Shown in pieces: positions 1-9,104 of a stretch of 64,000 nucleotides of DNA. Where the stretch lies: positions 4,836,001-4,900,000 of the forward strand of contig NZ_CP107931.1 in assembly GCF_036023875.1 (NCBI RefSeq). The letters are read 5' to 3'. The position numbers were made by a program, and so were the translations under genes. Source of the stretch: Mycobacterium sp. NBC_00419 (GTDB lineage Bacteria; Actinomycetota; Actinomycetes; Mycobacteriales; Mycobacteriaceae). Position 1 is the first letter of the stretch. Each line of letters begins with the position of its first letter. The notes beneath the pieces were generated by a model. It was not told the DNA's origin. It searched no databases and saw only the letters and a program-made list of their open reading frames with translations.

Positions 1-677
<677 letters not shown>

Positions 678-694
678 CCAGGCCGTCGCCCACA

Positions 695-755
695 ATCGAA
701 TTTCACCTTTGGTAGGGACCTACTCGCACTTCGAGTGCACAAGGTGAAACTCGAT
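695..755. other. Three-way-junction palindrome between nrnA and the MATE gene
   Basis: An outer stem is formed by 695-709 and 741-755 (5' arm ATCGAATTTCACCTT; one mismatch). It encloses two perfect hairpins: 712-723 (GTAGG/CCTAC) and 726-738 (GCACT/AGTGC with a TCG loop). As RNA or extruded DNA this would fold as a three-stem junction. It is not a simple terminator, having no T-run, and lies 24 bases before the proposed MATE start. It could be a structured RNA, a protein-binding palindrome or a small repetitive extragenic element. No second copy was seen in this window. Confidence 0.6.
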
Positions 756-778
756 CTCGATGATGACGGTGGTCTGCA

Positions 779-2107
779 TTGATTGACTCGGACGCGGCGT
801 CCCCGCGGCGGATCGCGGCGCTGGCAATCCCGGCTCTCGGCGTTCTGGCCGCCGAACCTCTCTACCTGTTGTTCGACCTCGCGATCGTCGGCCGGCTTGG
901 CGCCGTAGCGCTGGCCGGATTGGCGATCGGTGGGTTGATCCTGTCAGTGGTCAGCTCGCAGCTGACGTTCCTGTCCTACGGCACCACGGCCCGCTCGGCG
1001 CGGTTCTTCGGCGCAGGCAACCGGCCTGCGGCAGTCGGCGAGGGGGTGCAGGCCACCTGGCTGGCGTTCGCCATGGGGGCGGTGATCGTGGCCGCCGTCG
1101 AACTGGCCGCGGTGCCGCTGGTGTCGGCGATCGCCGGGGGCAAGTCCGGTGGCGGGGGCATCGCGGCTGCCGCGCTGCCCTGGGTGCGCATCGCGATCTT
1201 CGGGGTGCCGGCGATCCTGGTGTCGGCCGCGGGCAACGGCTGGATGCGCGGCGTGCAGGACACCATGCGACCGCTTCGCTACGTGCTCGTCGGCTTCGGT
1301 ACGTCGGCGGTGCTGTGCCCGCTGCTGGTCTACGGCTGGCTCGGGCTGCCGCGCCTGGAGCTGGCCGGCTCGGCGGTGGCCAACCTGGTGGGGCAGTGGC
1401 TGGCGGCGGTGCTGTTCTGCAGCGCGCTGCTGGCCGAGAAGGTGCCGCTGCGGGTGGACTTGTCGGTGCTGCGGGCACAGGTCGTCATGGGCCGTGATCT
1501 GGTGGTGCGGACCCTGGCGTTCCAGGCCTGCTTCGTCTCGGCGGCTGCGGTGGCCGCCCGGTTCGGTGCCGCCGCGGTGGCCGCCCACCAGGTGGTACTG
1601 CAGCTGTGGAATTTCCTTGCGCTGGTGCTTGATTCGCTGGCGATCGCCGCGCAGTCGTTGGTCGGCGCGGCGCTCGGGGCGGGCAGCACCGAGCACGCCA
1701 AGTCGGTGGCATGGCGGGTGACGACGTTCTCGACGATCGCCGCGGCGGGGTTGGCGACGGTATTCGCCGCGGGTGCCTCGGTGTTGCCTGCGCTGTTCAC
1801 CGATGACCGCTCGGTACTGGACGCGATCGGGGTGCCGTGGTGGTTCATGGTGGCCCAGTTGCCGATCGCCGGCATCGTCTTCGCCCTCGACGGGGTGCTG
1901 CTCGGCGCCGGGGATGCGGCGTTCATGCGCACGGCGACGTTGATCAGCGCGCTGGTCGGCTTCCTGCCGCTGATCTGGCTGTCGCTGGTGTTCGGCTGGG
2001 GCCTGCTCGGCATCTGGGCCGGGCTGAGCGCCTTCATGGTGTTGCGGCTCGGGTTTGTTGGCTGGCGCGCATTTTCGGGCCGCTGGCTGGTGTCGGGTAC
2101 CGGCTAA
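779..2107 (+). CDS. dinF: MATE-family efflux transporter (DinF type)
   Basis: Integral membrane protein of 442 aa with about twelve hydrophobic segments, matching the MATE multidrug/toxin exporter family (cation-coupled antiport in the cytoplasmic membrane). Recognisable family stretches include the N-terminal LGVLAAEPLYLLFD, the internal GNGWMRGVQDT and DGVLLGAGDAAFMR. An in-frame stop at 764-766 limits the start; the TTG at 779 gives the expected N-terminus, although its ribosome site is weak. It follows nrnA as in M. tuberculosis (Rv2836c). The substrate cannot be read from sequence. Confidence 0.88.
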   Translation: MIDSDAASPRRIAALAIPALGVLAAEPLYLLFDLAIVGRLGAVALAGLAIGGLILSVVSSQLTFLSYGTTARSARFFGAGNRPAAVGEGVQATWLAFAMGAVIVAAVELAAVPLVSAIAGGKSGGGGIAAAALPWVRIAIFGVPAILVSAAGNGWMRGVQDTMRPLRYVLVGFGTSAVLCPLLVYGWLGLPRLELAGSAVANLVGQWLAAVLFCSALLAEKVPLRVDLSVLRAQVVMGRDLVVRTLAFQACFVSAAAVAARFGAAAVAAHQVVLQLWNFLALVLDSLAIAAQSLVGAALGAGSTEHAKSVAWRVTTFSTIAAAGLATVFAAGASVLPALFTDDRSVLDAIGVPWWFMVAQLPIAGIVFALDGVLLGAGDAAFMRTATLISALVGFLPLIWLSLVFGWGLLGIWAGLSAFMVLRLGFVGWRAFSGRWLVSGTG

Positions 2108-2231
2108 CCGGCCGGCGGCAAGGTGACACGCTGTCGACTCGCCGCACAAATCTTCGCTGCATTGGCTGTGACAATCGCCCAGATGCGGTACTAATGGCGT
2201 TGCTGACTTATTGAACTTCGACGGGGGTGCT

Positions 2232-5216
2232 ATGAGTTCGAATGCGTTTGGATTGCGTATCGGTTCGGCGGCGTTCGCTATGGGCCTGGGTCTCGCGGTC
2301 GCGAGCAGCCCCGGGGTCGCGTTAGCTGACAATCCGGACTCCGCCGGGACGTCGCAATCGTCGAATCCGTCGGATGCCAACAACTCCGCGGCACCGACCC
2401 GCTCGGTCGGCACATCACGGCGGGCGTCCTCGGCCCACTCCGGTGGTGCCGCCGCGGGGCCCAAGAAGCGCGCCGCCGCGGCATCGATTACGCAGCCGGA
2501 CTCACACAGCTCGGATACTCCGAAGGCCGCCACCGCGGCGGTGTCCGGCGCTGTCGCGCACGCCGGTGAGGTCGACGACAGTGCGACGAATTCTGCTGCA
2601 GCAGAACAGGTTTCTGTCCCTGCTGAAGCATCCGCGACTGTGACGGCGGCTGTCGACCCGGCACCGCAAAGTGTGCTGGCTCCCTCTCGGCGGGCCACGG
2701 CGGTTGCGGCCCGCTCGACGAATATCATGTCGGGCTTTCTGTCGCTGCTGGGGCTGAGCCCGTCGGGGGCTGGCACCGGACTGCCGGCGTCGCCGTTGCA
2801 ATTCCTGACCGGCGCGCTGGAGTTGGTGCGCCGGGAGATCGAGTCCTTCGTCAAACAGCTCACGGCACTGCTGCCCACTCAAATCACTGCGAGCCTGACG
2901 GCCGGTGCCGGGGTGGCCTCGGCGACGACCGGCACGACGACGACGGTGACGTGGGCGTGGGGCTCCAACCCGGTGCTGGCGTTCAACCCGGCCACCGACA
3001 AACTCGACTTCGGGTGGATGCAGTCCAGCCAGTTCACCGTCACCGAGAAGGCCGGTTCGGTGGTGATCGGGGTCGTCGACAACAACCACACCTACACGCT
3101 GCAGGGCGTCAGTCTCGGGCAACTGCAGATGAGCAACATCGTTGCCAAGGACGCCGGCACCGTCGCCAAGTGGCAGTCCCTGATCAGCAACGCGCAGACG
3201 GCGATTCCGAGTGTCTCGGTCGCCGACACCACCGTCACCGAAGGCAACAGCGGCACCACCAACGCGGCCTTCACCGTGACTCTGTCGAAGGCATCCACCA
3301 AACCGGTGACGGTCAGCTACACGACGTCCAACGGCTCGGCCACCGCCGGCCAGGATTACACAGCCGGGTCGGGCACGGTGACCTTCGCGGCGGGTGAGAC
3401 CTCCAAGGCCATCATTGTCGCCGTCGCTGGTGATGCGACGTACGAACCCAACGAGACGTTCACCGTCACCCTGTCGAATGCCTCCGGCGCCACTGTCGCC
3501 CGGGCCACCGCGACTGCGACGATCACCAATGACGACGCCGCGCCCGTCACGCCGCCGACCGTATCGATCGCCAACGCCTCTCTGGCCGAGGGCAACAGCG
3601 GCAACTCCACCATGGCCTTCACGGTGACGCTGTCCAAGGCGTCGACGACGGCGATCACCCTCAGCTATGCCACGTCCAATGGCACGGCGACGGCCGGCCA
3701 GGACTACGCGGCCTCCTCGGGCACCGTCACGTTCGCCCCCGGCGTGGTCTCCCAGACGATCACCGTCGGCGTAATCGGTGACACGACGGTCGAATCGACC
3801 GAGACGTTCACCGTCACCCTCTCGAACCCGACCGGTGCCAGCATCGCCGTCGCATCAGCGACCGGCACGATCACCAACGACGACACCGCCACCGCCCCCG
3901 GCAGCACCGCGCAGTGGGGCACCTCGTTCTTCGCGCCCTACGTCGACATGGGCGCATGGCCCGTGCCTAACCTGTTGGCGCTGTCGAAGACCTACGGCAC
4001 CTCGCTGATGACGCTCGGCTTCATGCAGGCCGACCAGAACGGCAACCTTGCCTGGGCGGGATTGGCTGCGCTGGAGCCGAGTTCCACCAACGAACAGGCG
4101 GTGGCGATCAACACCTCGATCGCCACCTTCAAGGCGGCCGGCGGTGACGTGATGATCTCCTTCGGCGGAGCGTCGGGCACCAGCATCGCCCAGGCCTACG
4201 CGGCCAAGGGTAAGAGTGCCCAGGATCTGGCCAACGCCTACGCGGCGGTGATCGACACCTACGGCATCACTCACATCGACTTCGACATCGAGGGTGCCGC
4301 GGTGGCCGATCCGGCCTCGATCGCACTCAACAGTGCAGCGCTGGCACTGCTGCAGAAAGCCAAGCCCAGCGTGCAGATCTGGTACACCCTGCCGGTGTTG
4401 CCGACCGGGTTGACCGCCGACGGCGTCAACGTGGTGGATGCCGCGGTCAAGGCCGGGGTCAAACTCGACGGCGTCAACGTGATGGCGATGGACTATGGCG
4501 AATCCGCCGCGCCGACCAGTGGGGCTGGTGCAAAGACCATGGGCGCGTACGCGATTCAGTCTGCGCAGTCGACCTACACCCAACTGTCGTCGCTGTACGC
4601 CAAGTACGGCAAGAGCTTCGGCTGGAGCCAGATCGGTGTCACCCCGATGCTCGGTGTCAACGACATCGTCTCCGAGGTATTCACGGTGGCCGATGCGCAG
4701 GCGTTGGAGGACTTCGCCCGCACCAAGGGCATCGGCATGCTGTCGATGTGGCAGGTGCTGCGCGACACCCCGGGGACCCTCGGGCAGGCCTCGACCGGCG
4801 CGTCGGGATTGAGCGATCCGGCAGGCAGTTTCAGCAAGGTGTTCAACGATTACGGCACCATCAACGTCGTCACCTACGGCAGCAGCACCGGCGGTGGCGG
4901 CAGTACCGGTGGCGGTGGCAGCACCACCCCGGTGACCGGCGGCAGCACGACGACGATCACCTGGGGTTGGGGCACCAACCCGGTGCTGAGTTTCAACCCG
5001 GCCAAGGACAAGCTGGATTTCGTCTGGATGCAGCCGACCGAGTTCGACGTCACCGAGAAGTCCGGTTCGGTCGTGATCACCGTGGTCGGCAACAACCACA
5101 GCTACACCCTGCAGGGTGTGACCCTGCGCCAGTTGCAGATAGGCAACATCGTCGCCAACGACAGCGCCACCCTGGCCAAGTGGCAGAGCATCCTGGCCGC
5201 GGCGAAAGCCGTGTGA
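2232..5216 (+). CDS. Secreted GH18 chitinase-like protein with two Calx-beta repeats
   Basis: 994-aa exported protein. The ATG at 2232 follows a GGGGG ribosome site and opens a signal peptide ending near GVALA; an upstream TTG at 2211 is less likely. Domain order: signal peptide and Ala/Ser-rich linker (to about 230); an approximately 90-aa module (235-325) with WAWGSNPVLAFNP; two Calx-beta repeats (about 326-433 and 443-552), each ending in ITNDD; a GH18-type TIM barrel (about 559-886) with the catalytic signature around D683, D685 and E687 (HIDFDIEG); a Gly/Ser linker; and a second copy of the 90-aa module (905-994). GH18 enzymes hydrolyse chitin or related beta-1,4-GlcNAc polymers. The duplicated end modules are probably binding domains (inference). 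It is convergent with the enoyl-CoA hydratase gene, 7 bp away. Confidence 0.85.
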   Translation: MSSNAFGLRIGSAAFAMGLGLAVASSPGVALADNPDSAGTSQSSNPSDANNSAAPTRSVGTSRRASSAHSGGAAAGPKKRAAAASITQPDSHSSDTPKAATAAVSGAVAHAGEVDDSATNSAAAEQVSVPAEASATVTAAVDPAPQSVLAPSRRATAVAARSTNIMSGFLSLLGLSPSGAGTGLPASPLQFLTGALELVRREIESFVKQLTALLPTQITASLTAGAGVASATTGTTTTVTWAWGSNPVLAFNPATDKLDFGWMQSSQFTVTEKAGSVVIGVVDNNHTYTLQGVSLGQLQMSNIVAKDAGTVAKWQSLISNAQTAIPSVSVADTTVTEGNSGTTNAAFTVTLSKASTKPVTVSYTTSNGSATAGQDYTAGSGTVTFAAGETSKAIIVAVAGDATYEPNETFTVTLSNASGATVARATATATITNDDAAPVTPPTVSIANASLAEGNSGNSTMAFTVTLSKASTTAITLSYATSNGTATAGQDYAASSGTVTFAPGVVSQTITVGVIGDTTVESTETFTVTLSNPTGASIAVASATGTITNDDTATAPGSTAQWGTSFFAPYVDMGAWPVPNLLALSKTYGTSLMTLGFMQADQNGNLAWAGLAALEPSSTNEQAVAINTSIATFKAAGGDVMISFGGASGTSIAQAYAAKGKSAQDLANAYAAVIDTYGITHIDFDIEGAAVADPASIALNSAALALLQKAKPSVQIWYTLPVLPTGLTADGVNVVDAAVKAGVKLDGVNVMAMDYGESAAPTSGAGAKTMGAYAIQSAQSTYTQLSSLYAKYGKSFGWSQIGVTPMLGVNDIVSEVFTVADAQALEDFARTKGIGMLSMWQVLRDTPGTLGQASTGASGLSDPAGSFSKVFNDYGTINVVTYGSSTGGGGSTGGGGSTTPVTGGSTTTITWGWGTNPVLSFNPAKDKLDFVWMQPTEFDVTEKSGSVVITVVGNNHSYTLQGVTLRQLQIGNIVANDSATLAKWQSILAAAKAV

Positions 5217-5223
5217 CGGCAGG

Positions 5224-5982
5224 CTAGTTGACCTGGGCGCGGCCCCGCTCGATCACCGAGGCACGGCTGGCCGCGATGTCGTCGCCGCTGGCCTGGGCCA
5301 TCCACGCCTTGGCCGAGGCCGCCTCGATCCAGAGTCCGGAGTTGGTCTGGTCCTCGTCGATGCGGTGGTACGACGCCAGCAGCGCGCGCACCGCCTTCTG
5401 GTTGTTGCCCACGATCGCCGACGCGACCGCCCGCGCGGTCGGCAGCAGTTCCTCGTGCGGCACCACCTGGGTGACCAGCCCGGCCCGCAACGCATCCTCG
5501 GCGGACAGGTAGTCGCCGGTCAGGCTCATCCGGCGGGCCAGGCCCACACCGATCTTCTGGGGCAGTCGCACGCTCAAGCCCCACGTCGGCATCAGGCCGA
5601 CCCGGGCGTGGGTATCGGCGAAGCGAGCCCGCTCGGAGGCGATCAGGATGTCGCAGTACAGCGCCAATTCGAGTCCACCGGTGACCGCCGCGCCATTGAT
5701 CGCACCGATCACCGGCTTGGTCATCGGTGGCCACTTCGGCGAGATGTCGGGCAGTTCAGTGGTATCGCCGAGTTCCTTGAGGTCCAGACCCGCGCAGAAC
5801 ACCGGGTCGGCTCCGGTGAAGATCACCACGTCGACGTCGTCGTCGGCCTCGGCGTCACGCAGTGCCGCGAAGAACTGCGTGCGCAGCGCCGACGAAAGCG
5901 CGTTGCGGGAACCGGGCCGGTTGAGGGTGATGGTGCGGACCCGGTCGGTGGTGTCGATGAGCAGAATGTGGTCGCTGGTCAT
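5224..5982 (-). CDS. Enoyl-CoA hydratase/isomerase family protein
   Basis: 252-aa crotonase-fold protein, predicted to hydrate 2-enoyl-CoA or perform a related CoA-ester reaction in the cytoplasm. The N-terminal beta-strand/oxyanion region ITLNRPGSRNALS and the core GADPVFCAGLDLKEL are typical, followed by GAINGAAVTGGLELALYCD, the second oxyanion-hole segment. The position after dinF corresponds to the M. tuberculosis echA16 (Rv2831) neighbourhood, but orthology is not proven by sequence reading. ATG start at 5982. Substrate unknown. Confidence 0.85.
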   Translation of the reverse strand: MTSDHILLIDTTDRVRTITLNRPGSRNALSSALRTQFFAALRDAEADDDVDVVIFTGADPVFCAGLDLKELGDTTELPDISPKWPPMTKPVIGAINGAAVTGGLELALYCDILIASERARFADTHARVGLMPTWGLSVRLPQKIGVGLARRMSLTGDYLSAEDALRAGLVTQVVPHEELLPTARAVASAIVGNNQKAVRALLASYHRIDEDQTNSGLWIEAASAKAWMAQASGDDIAASRASVIERGRAQVN

Positions 5983-6046
5983 AGCGACACCGTAATGGCA
6001 CCGTCTCGCGCCATCGGGAAGGGGCTAGGGGTGAGAACTGCCCAGC

Positions 6047-7462
6047 TCAGTCGTCGGACGCGCGGGCCGAGCCGCCGGCCGAGGACCGCGGTGACGTCGT
6101 GCCGGCGCGCCCCGAGGAGTTGGCCGACGGGTCCGCGTTGACGGTCGGCGGCGGTGGCGGCGGGAAGAACGGCAGGCCCGCAGCCGGCAGCGGCAGATTG
6201 ATGGCAGGAAGCCCGGATCCGGGCAGCAGCGGGCGCGGTGTCGGGAAGCTCGGCCGTGGTCCACCGCCGGTCGACGTGACGCGTCCCGGGGCCGCGGTGA
6301 TACAACTCGGCTGGCCGAGGCACGGTGCTTGCGCCGACCTCGTCGGTGCGGGCGGCCGTACCCCTTCGGCGATCTGGTTCCTCAGGTCCGGCACCGCAAC
6401 CGGGATCACAGCATTGCCGGGAACCTTTGCGGCCGTTGACGATTCGACAGGCGGGGTGGTGGGTGCCGCCGGGCATGTGTCGATCTTGGCCTGCAGGCGC
6501 GCCTGCAGTGTCGAGATACCACCCTCGTTGCCCATGTGCTGCGCCACGTTCTGCACGCCGGCGACGGGCTGCACCGAACAGTCGTGCACCTCCACGACAC
6601 CGCCGTACGCTCGCGCGCCGCCGAACGTGGGGTAGTACCAGGCCAGCCACATCTGCTGCGCCGCGACGGGCCTGCTGGCCTCGATGACCGCGGTCAGATC
6701 CTGCTCGGCGGTGGCCTGATCGTGCGTCACGACCTCCATCGCGCGGACCGCACCGGTGTCGACCCGCATCCCGAAGATGTCGAGGGGAACCTGGTCGACC
6801 AGCCGCGACACCGCCGTCTGCTGGTCGCTGGTGAACGGGAAGTTGACCACCAGGCGGGGATTCTGCCGCGACGGAGTCGTCGGGGAGGCCGACACCGTCA
6901 GCCCGGCCTGGTTCGCGCTGTGGCGGACGACGTCGAGCAGCGCGCCCCCCGGGCCGTGGCCCTGGTCGATGGACAGCTGATTGGTGGTGCCGTCGTCGCT
7001 GCGGAACCAGTCGATCCGGCCGTCGGTGCCCGCGGCCATCGAGCGCAGCTGCGCAGCGTCGTCGGCGGCCTGGGTCGCGTCGAAGTGGGCCTGGCGGCGC
7101 AGCGTCACCGGCCGGTCCGGTGTCACCCAGAACTGGACGTTCTGGGTGTAGTTCGAGATCAGGCCGATGCGGTTGGCGTCGATGCGGTCGGCGATATCGA
7201 CAAGTTGCTGGTGGGTGGCAGTCGGCACGTCGACCGCGATGTTGAAGATCACGCCCTCGGCGTAGCTCTCCTCGTGGTAGACCCACGCGTCGCCGACACC
7301 GGGCATTGACAGCAACGAGGACTGCAGGTCATTGGCAACCTGGGTGAGACTGCCCGGCGAACCGCAGCCGGGTGCTATCGCGGTGACACCGATCAGCAGG
7401 GCGACGGCCGACGCGATTCGCGTCCTGCGTCGGCGTCGGGCGCCCAAACGTGCCGGATTCAC
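6047..7462 (-). CDS. Secreted or lipid-anchored proline-rich protein of unknown function
   Basis: 471 aa. The N-terminus has a run of Arg (GARRRRRTRIASAVALL), a hydrophobic stretch and a Cys in TAIAPGC, which is a weak lipobox; it is therefore either a lipoprotein or a cleaved secreted protein. The central region (about 35-310) is a folded domain with no family I recognise. It contains a WLAWYYPTFGG segment and conserved-looking Cys residues (VHDCSVQ, KIDTCPA). The last 130 residues are low complexity, rich in Pro, Ala and Ser (PFFPPPPPPT). No enzymatic motif was seen. It is isolated between a leftward enoyl-CoA hydratase gene and a leftward TetR gene. Confidence 0.7.
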   Translation of the reverse strand: MNPARLGARRRRRTRIASAVALLIGVTAIAPGCGSPGSLTQVANDLQSSLLSMPGVGDAWVYHEESYAEGVIFNIAVDVPTATHQQLVDIADRIDANRIGLISNYTQNVQFWVTPDRPVTLRRQAHFDATQAADDAAQLRSMAAGTDGRIDWFRSDDGTTNQLSIDQGHGPGGALLDVVRHSANQAGLTVSASPTTPSRQNPRLVVNFPFTSDQQTAVSRLVDQVPLDIFGMRVDTGAVRAMEVVTHDQATAEQDLTAVIEASRPVAAQQMWLAWYYPTFGGARAYGGVVEVHDCSVQPVAGVQNVAQHMGNEGGISTLQARLQAKIDTCPAAPTTPPVESSTAAKVPGNAVIPVAVPDLRNQIAEGVRPPAPTRSAQAPCLGQPSCITAAPGRVTSTGGGPRPSFPTPRPLLPGSGLPAINLPLPAAGLPFFPPPPPPTVNADPSANSSGRAGTTSPRSSAGGSARASDD

Positions 7463-7591
7463 AGACGTGCGCCTCCAGCCTTCTAGTCAAGACAGTCGGC
7501 CGTAAATCTACACGTGCGACAGATAAAACGGTGCAACGTTGGCACCATTGAGCAGGAGATATCGAGCACGCGCTGGACAGCGCGGCGGCCC

Positions 7592-8188
7592 TCAGGCCTG
7601 ATCGGCGTCCAGCGGCGGCAGCGTCGCGGCGGTCAGCACCCACTGACCGATGATCGTGGCGGTGAGGATGTCCTCGCTCGCGCCCGATCCCACACCCGCT
7701 CCCGCGGACTTGCACAGCTGCCTGACCTCGTCGGCGATCCCGGTGATCATGGGCGCGATCTCGGCCAGCCGACGGCTCTGGGCCAGGGAGGTGCCCAGCA
7801 GTGCGCAGGCGAATCGGACCTCATCGTCGCTGGTACGGCCGTCCAACAGCCCCGCCGTCGACCCGGTCCAATTGGTCAGGACGATTTCGCGTGCCCGCTC
7901 GAGGGACGCCTGGTACAGCGGAGCCTTGCCGGCGAAGTAGTGGTGCACCGCAGGCCGGGTGACATCGACGAGGTCGGCGACCTCCTTGAGGGTGGCCGCG
8001 TCGTAGCCGCGGGCGGCAAAGACCTGAATTCCGGCCGCGACGATCATCTGGCGGCGCGCGTCACTGTTGGAACCGCGGGGACGGCCCACCCGGCGGGTTC
8101 CCACCGGCGGCACCGGACGCAGAGCGCGCTCAGCACGGCGTTGCTGCGGGGTATACGGTGCGTCGGCCAGAGCCAGCCTGGAAGCCAT
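7592..8188 (-). CDS. TetR/AcrR-family transcriptional regulator
   Basis: 198 aa. After a basic N-terminal extension, residues about 45-95 form the TetR helix-turn-helix: RRQMIVAAGIQVFAARGYDA, then TLKEVADLVDVTRPAVHHYF and AGKAPLY. The C-terminal half (about 100-198) is an all-alpha ligand-binding domain of unknown specificity. The start ATG at 8188 faces the divergent DUF2277 gene, so the 107-bp gap (8189-8295) probably carries its operator, but I saw no convincing palindrome there. The regulated target is not evident. Confidence 0.88.
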   Translation of the reverse strand: MASRLALADAPYTPQQRRAERALRPVPPVGTRRVGRPRGSNSDARRQMIVAAGIQVFAARGYDAATLKEVADLVDVTRPAVHHYFAGKAPLYQASLERAREIVLTNWTGSTAGLLDGRTSDDEVRFACALLGTSLAQSRRLAEIAPMITGIADEVRQLCKSAGAGVGSGASEDILTATIIGQWVLTAATLPPLDADQA

Positions 8189-8295
8189 GTCGCCACGGTA
8201 AGACGCGAACGTGTGAGCCAGATGTGTGCGGCCTAGTAATCGACTCAGAGGCTCCGGCGGTGAAATCCGGCCTGATCGGGGGCATGCTGGACGTC

Positions 8296-8562
8296 ATGTG
8301 TCGCAACATCACCGAGCTGCGCGGCCTCGAGCCGGCGGCCACCGCCGAGGAGATCACCGCCGCGGCCCGGCAGTACGTGCGCAAGGTCAGTGGCATCACC
8401 CGGCCCACCGATGCGGTGTCCGGGGCCTTCGACGCCGCGGTCGCCGACGTGGCGGCGGCCACCACCCGCCTGCTCGCCGAATTGCCACCGCGCCGCCAGC
8501 CGCCGAAGACCGTTCCGCCGCTGCGCCGTCCCGAGGTCCGGGCGCGGCTGACCGCAGGATGA
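8296..8562 (+). CDS. DUF2277 family protein
   Basis: 88-aa small cytoplasmic protein beginning MCRNITELRGLEP, the hallmark of DUF2277; an upstream in-frame ATG at 8284 is a possible alternative start. The middle (VRKVSGITRPTDAVSGAF) is a predicted helical pair and the C-terminus is Arg/Pro-rich. Function unknown. The stop codon overlaps the ATG of the next gene by 4 bp, so the two are very likely co-transcribed and translationally coupled. Confidence 0.82.
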   Translation: MCRNITELRGLEPAATAEEITAAARQYVRKVSGITRPTDAVSGAFDAAVADVAAATTRLLAELPPRRQPPKTVPPLRRPEVRARLTAG

Positions 8563-9104
8563 CCCCCGCCCTCAAAGAGTGGAGCGCGGTGGTCCACGGG
8601 TTACTCGATGGCCGCCAGACGGTCTTGCTGCGCAAGGGCGGTATCCACGAGAAGCGGTTCGCGCTCGCGGCGCAGGAGTTCCTGCTGTTCCCGACCGTCG
8701 CACACAGCCACGCCGAGCGGGTGCGCACGCAGCATCGCGAACTGTTGTCCGCAGGTGCGCCGGACAGCACCGAGAGCGAGGTGGTTGTCCGCGCTGCGGC
8801 GAAAGTGGTTGCCGCCGTGGCTGTTCAGCGTGAAGACGGCCTGGCCGACATCGAAGACCTGCATATCTGGACCGCCGAGTCGGTACGCGCCGACCGGCTG
8901 GACTTCCGGCCCCGGCACCGGCTGACGGTGTTGGTGGTGCAGGCGATCGGGCTCGCCGAGCCGATCCGGTTCGCGCGGGAGCCGCAGTACGGCGGATGCA
9001 CCAGCTGGGTACAGCTGCCCGTCACGGCGCGGCTCGCCGAGCCGGTCCACGACACCGATGCGCTAGCGGCGATCGCCGGGCGCGTCCGGGCGGCTGTGGG
9101 CTGA
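8559..9104 (+). CDS. DUF1802 family protein
   Basis: 181 aa, starting at the ATG that overlaps the DUF2277 stop. MTPALKEWSAVVHGLLDGRQ, then LLRKGGIHEKRF and FLLFPTVAHSHAERV are characteristic of DUF1802, a family of unknown function often found as a small stand-alone protein in bacteria and archaea. No catalytic motif is assigned. The 3' end overlaps the convergent CocE-type hydrolase gene by 42 bp. Confidence 0.78.
   Translation: MTPALKEWSAVVHGLLDGRQTVLLRKGGIHEKRFALAAQEFLLFPTVAHSHAERVRTQHRELLSAGAPDSTESEVVVRAAAKVVAAVAVQREDGLADIEDLHIWTAESVRADRLDFRPRHRLTVLVVQAIGLAEPIRFAREPQYGGCTSWVQLPVTARLAEPVHDTDALAAIAGRVRAAVG

Noticed and set aside
944..2878. Long minus-strand ORF of 644 codons opposite the MATE and GH18 genes
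   Set aside because: Arg/Gln/His-rich composition typical of a shadow frame in high-GC DNA; overlaps two well-supported genes on the other strand.
3855..5099. 414-codon minus-strand ORF opposite the GH18 gene
   Set aside because: Composition (His/Arg/Gly) and full overlap with the GH18 frame show it is a shadow.
5617..7286. Minus-strand 435-codon frame 5979-7286 as an alternative to the secreted protein at 6047-7462
   Set aside because: Lacks a signal peptide and is Arg-rich; the 6047-7462 frame has an export signal and balanced composition.
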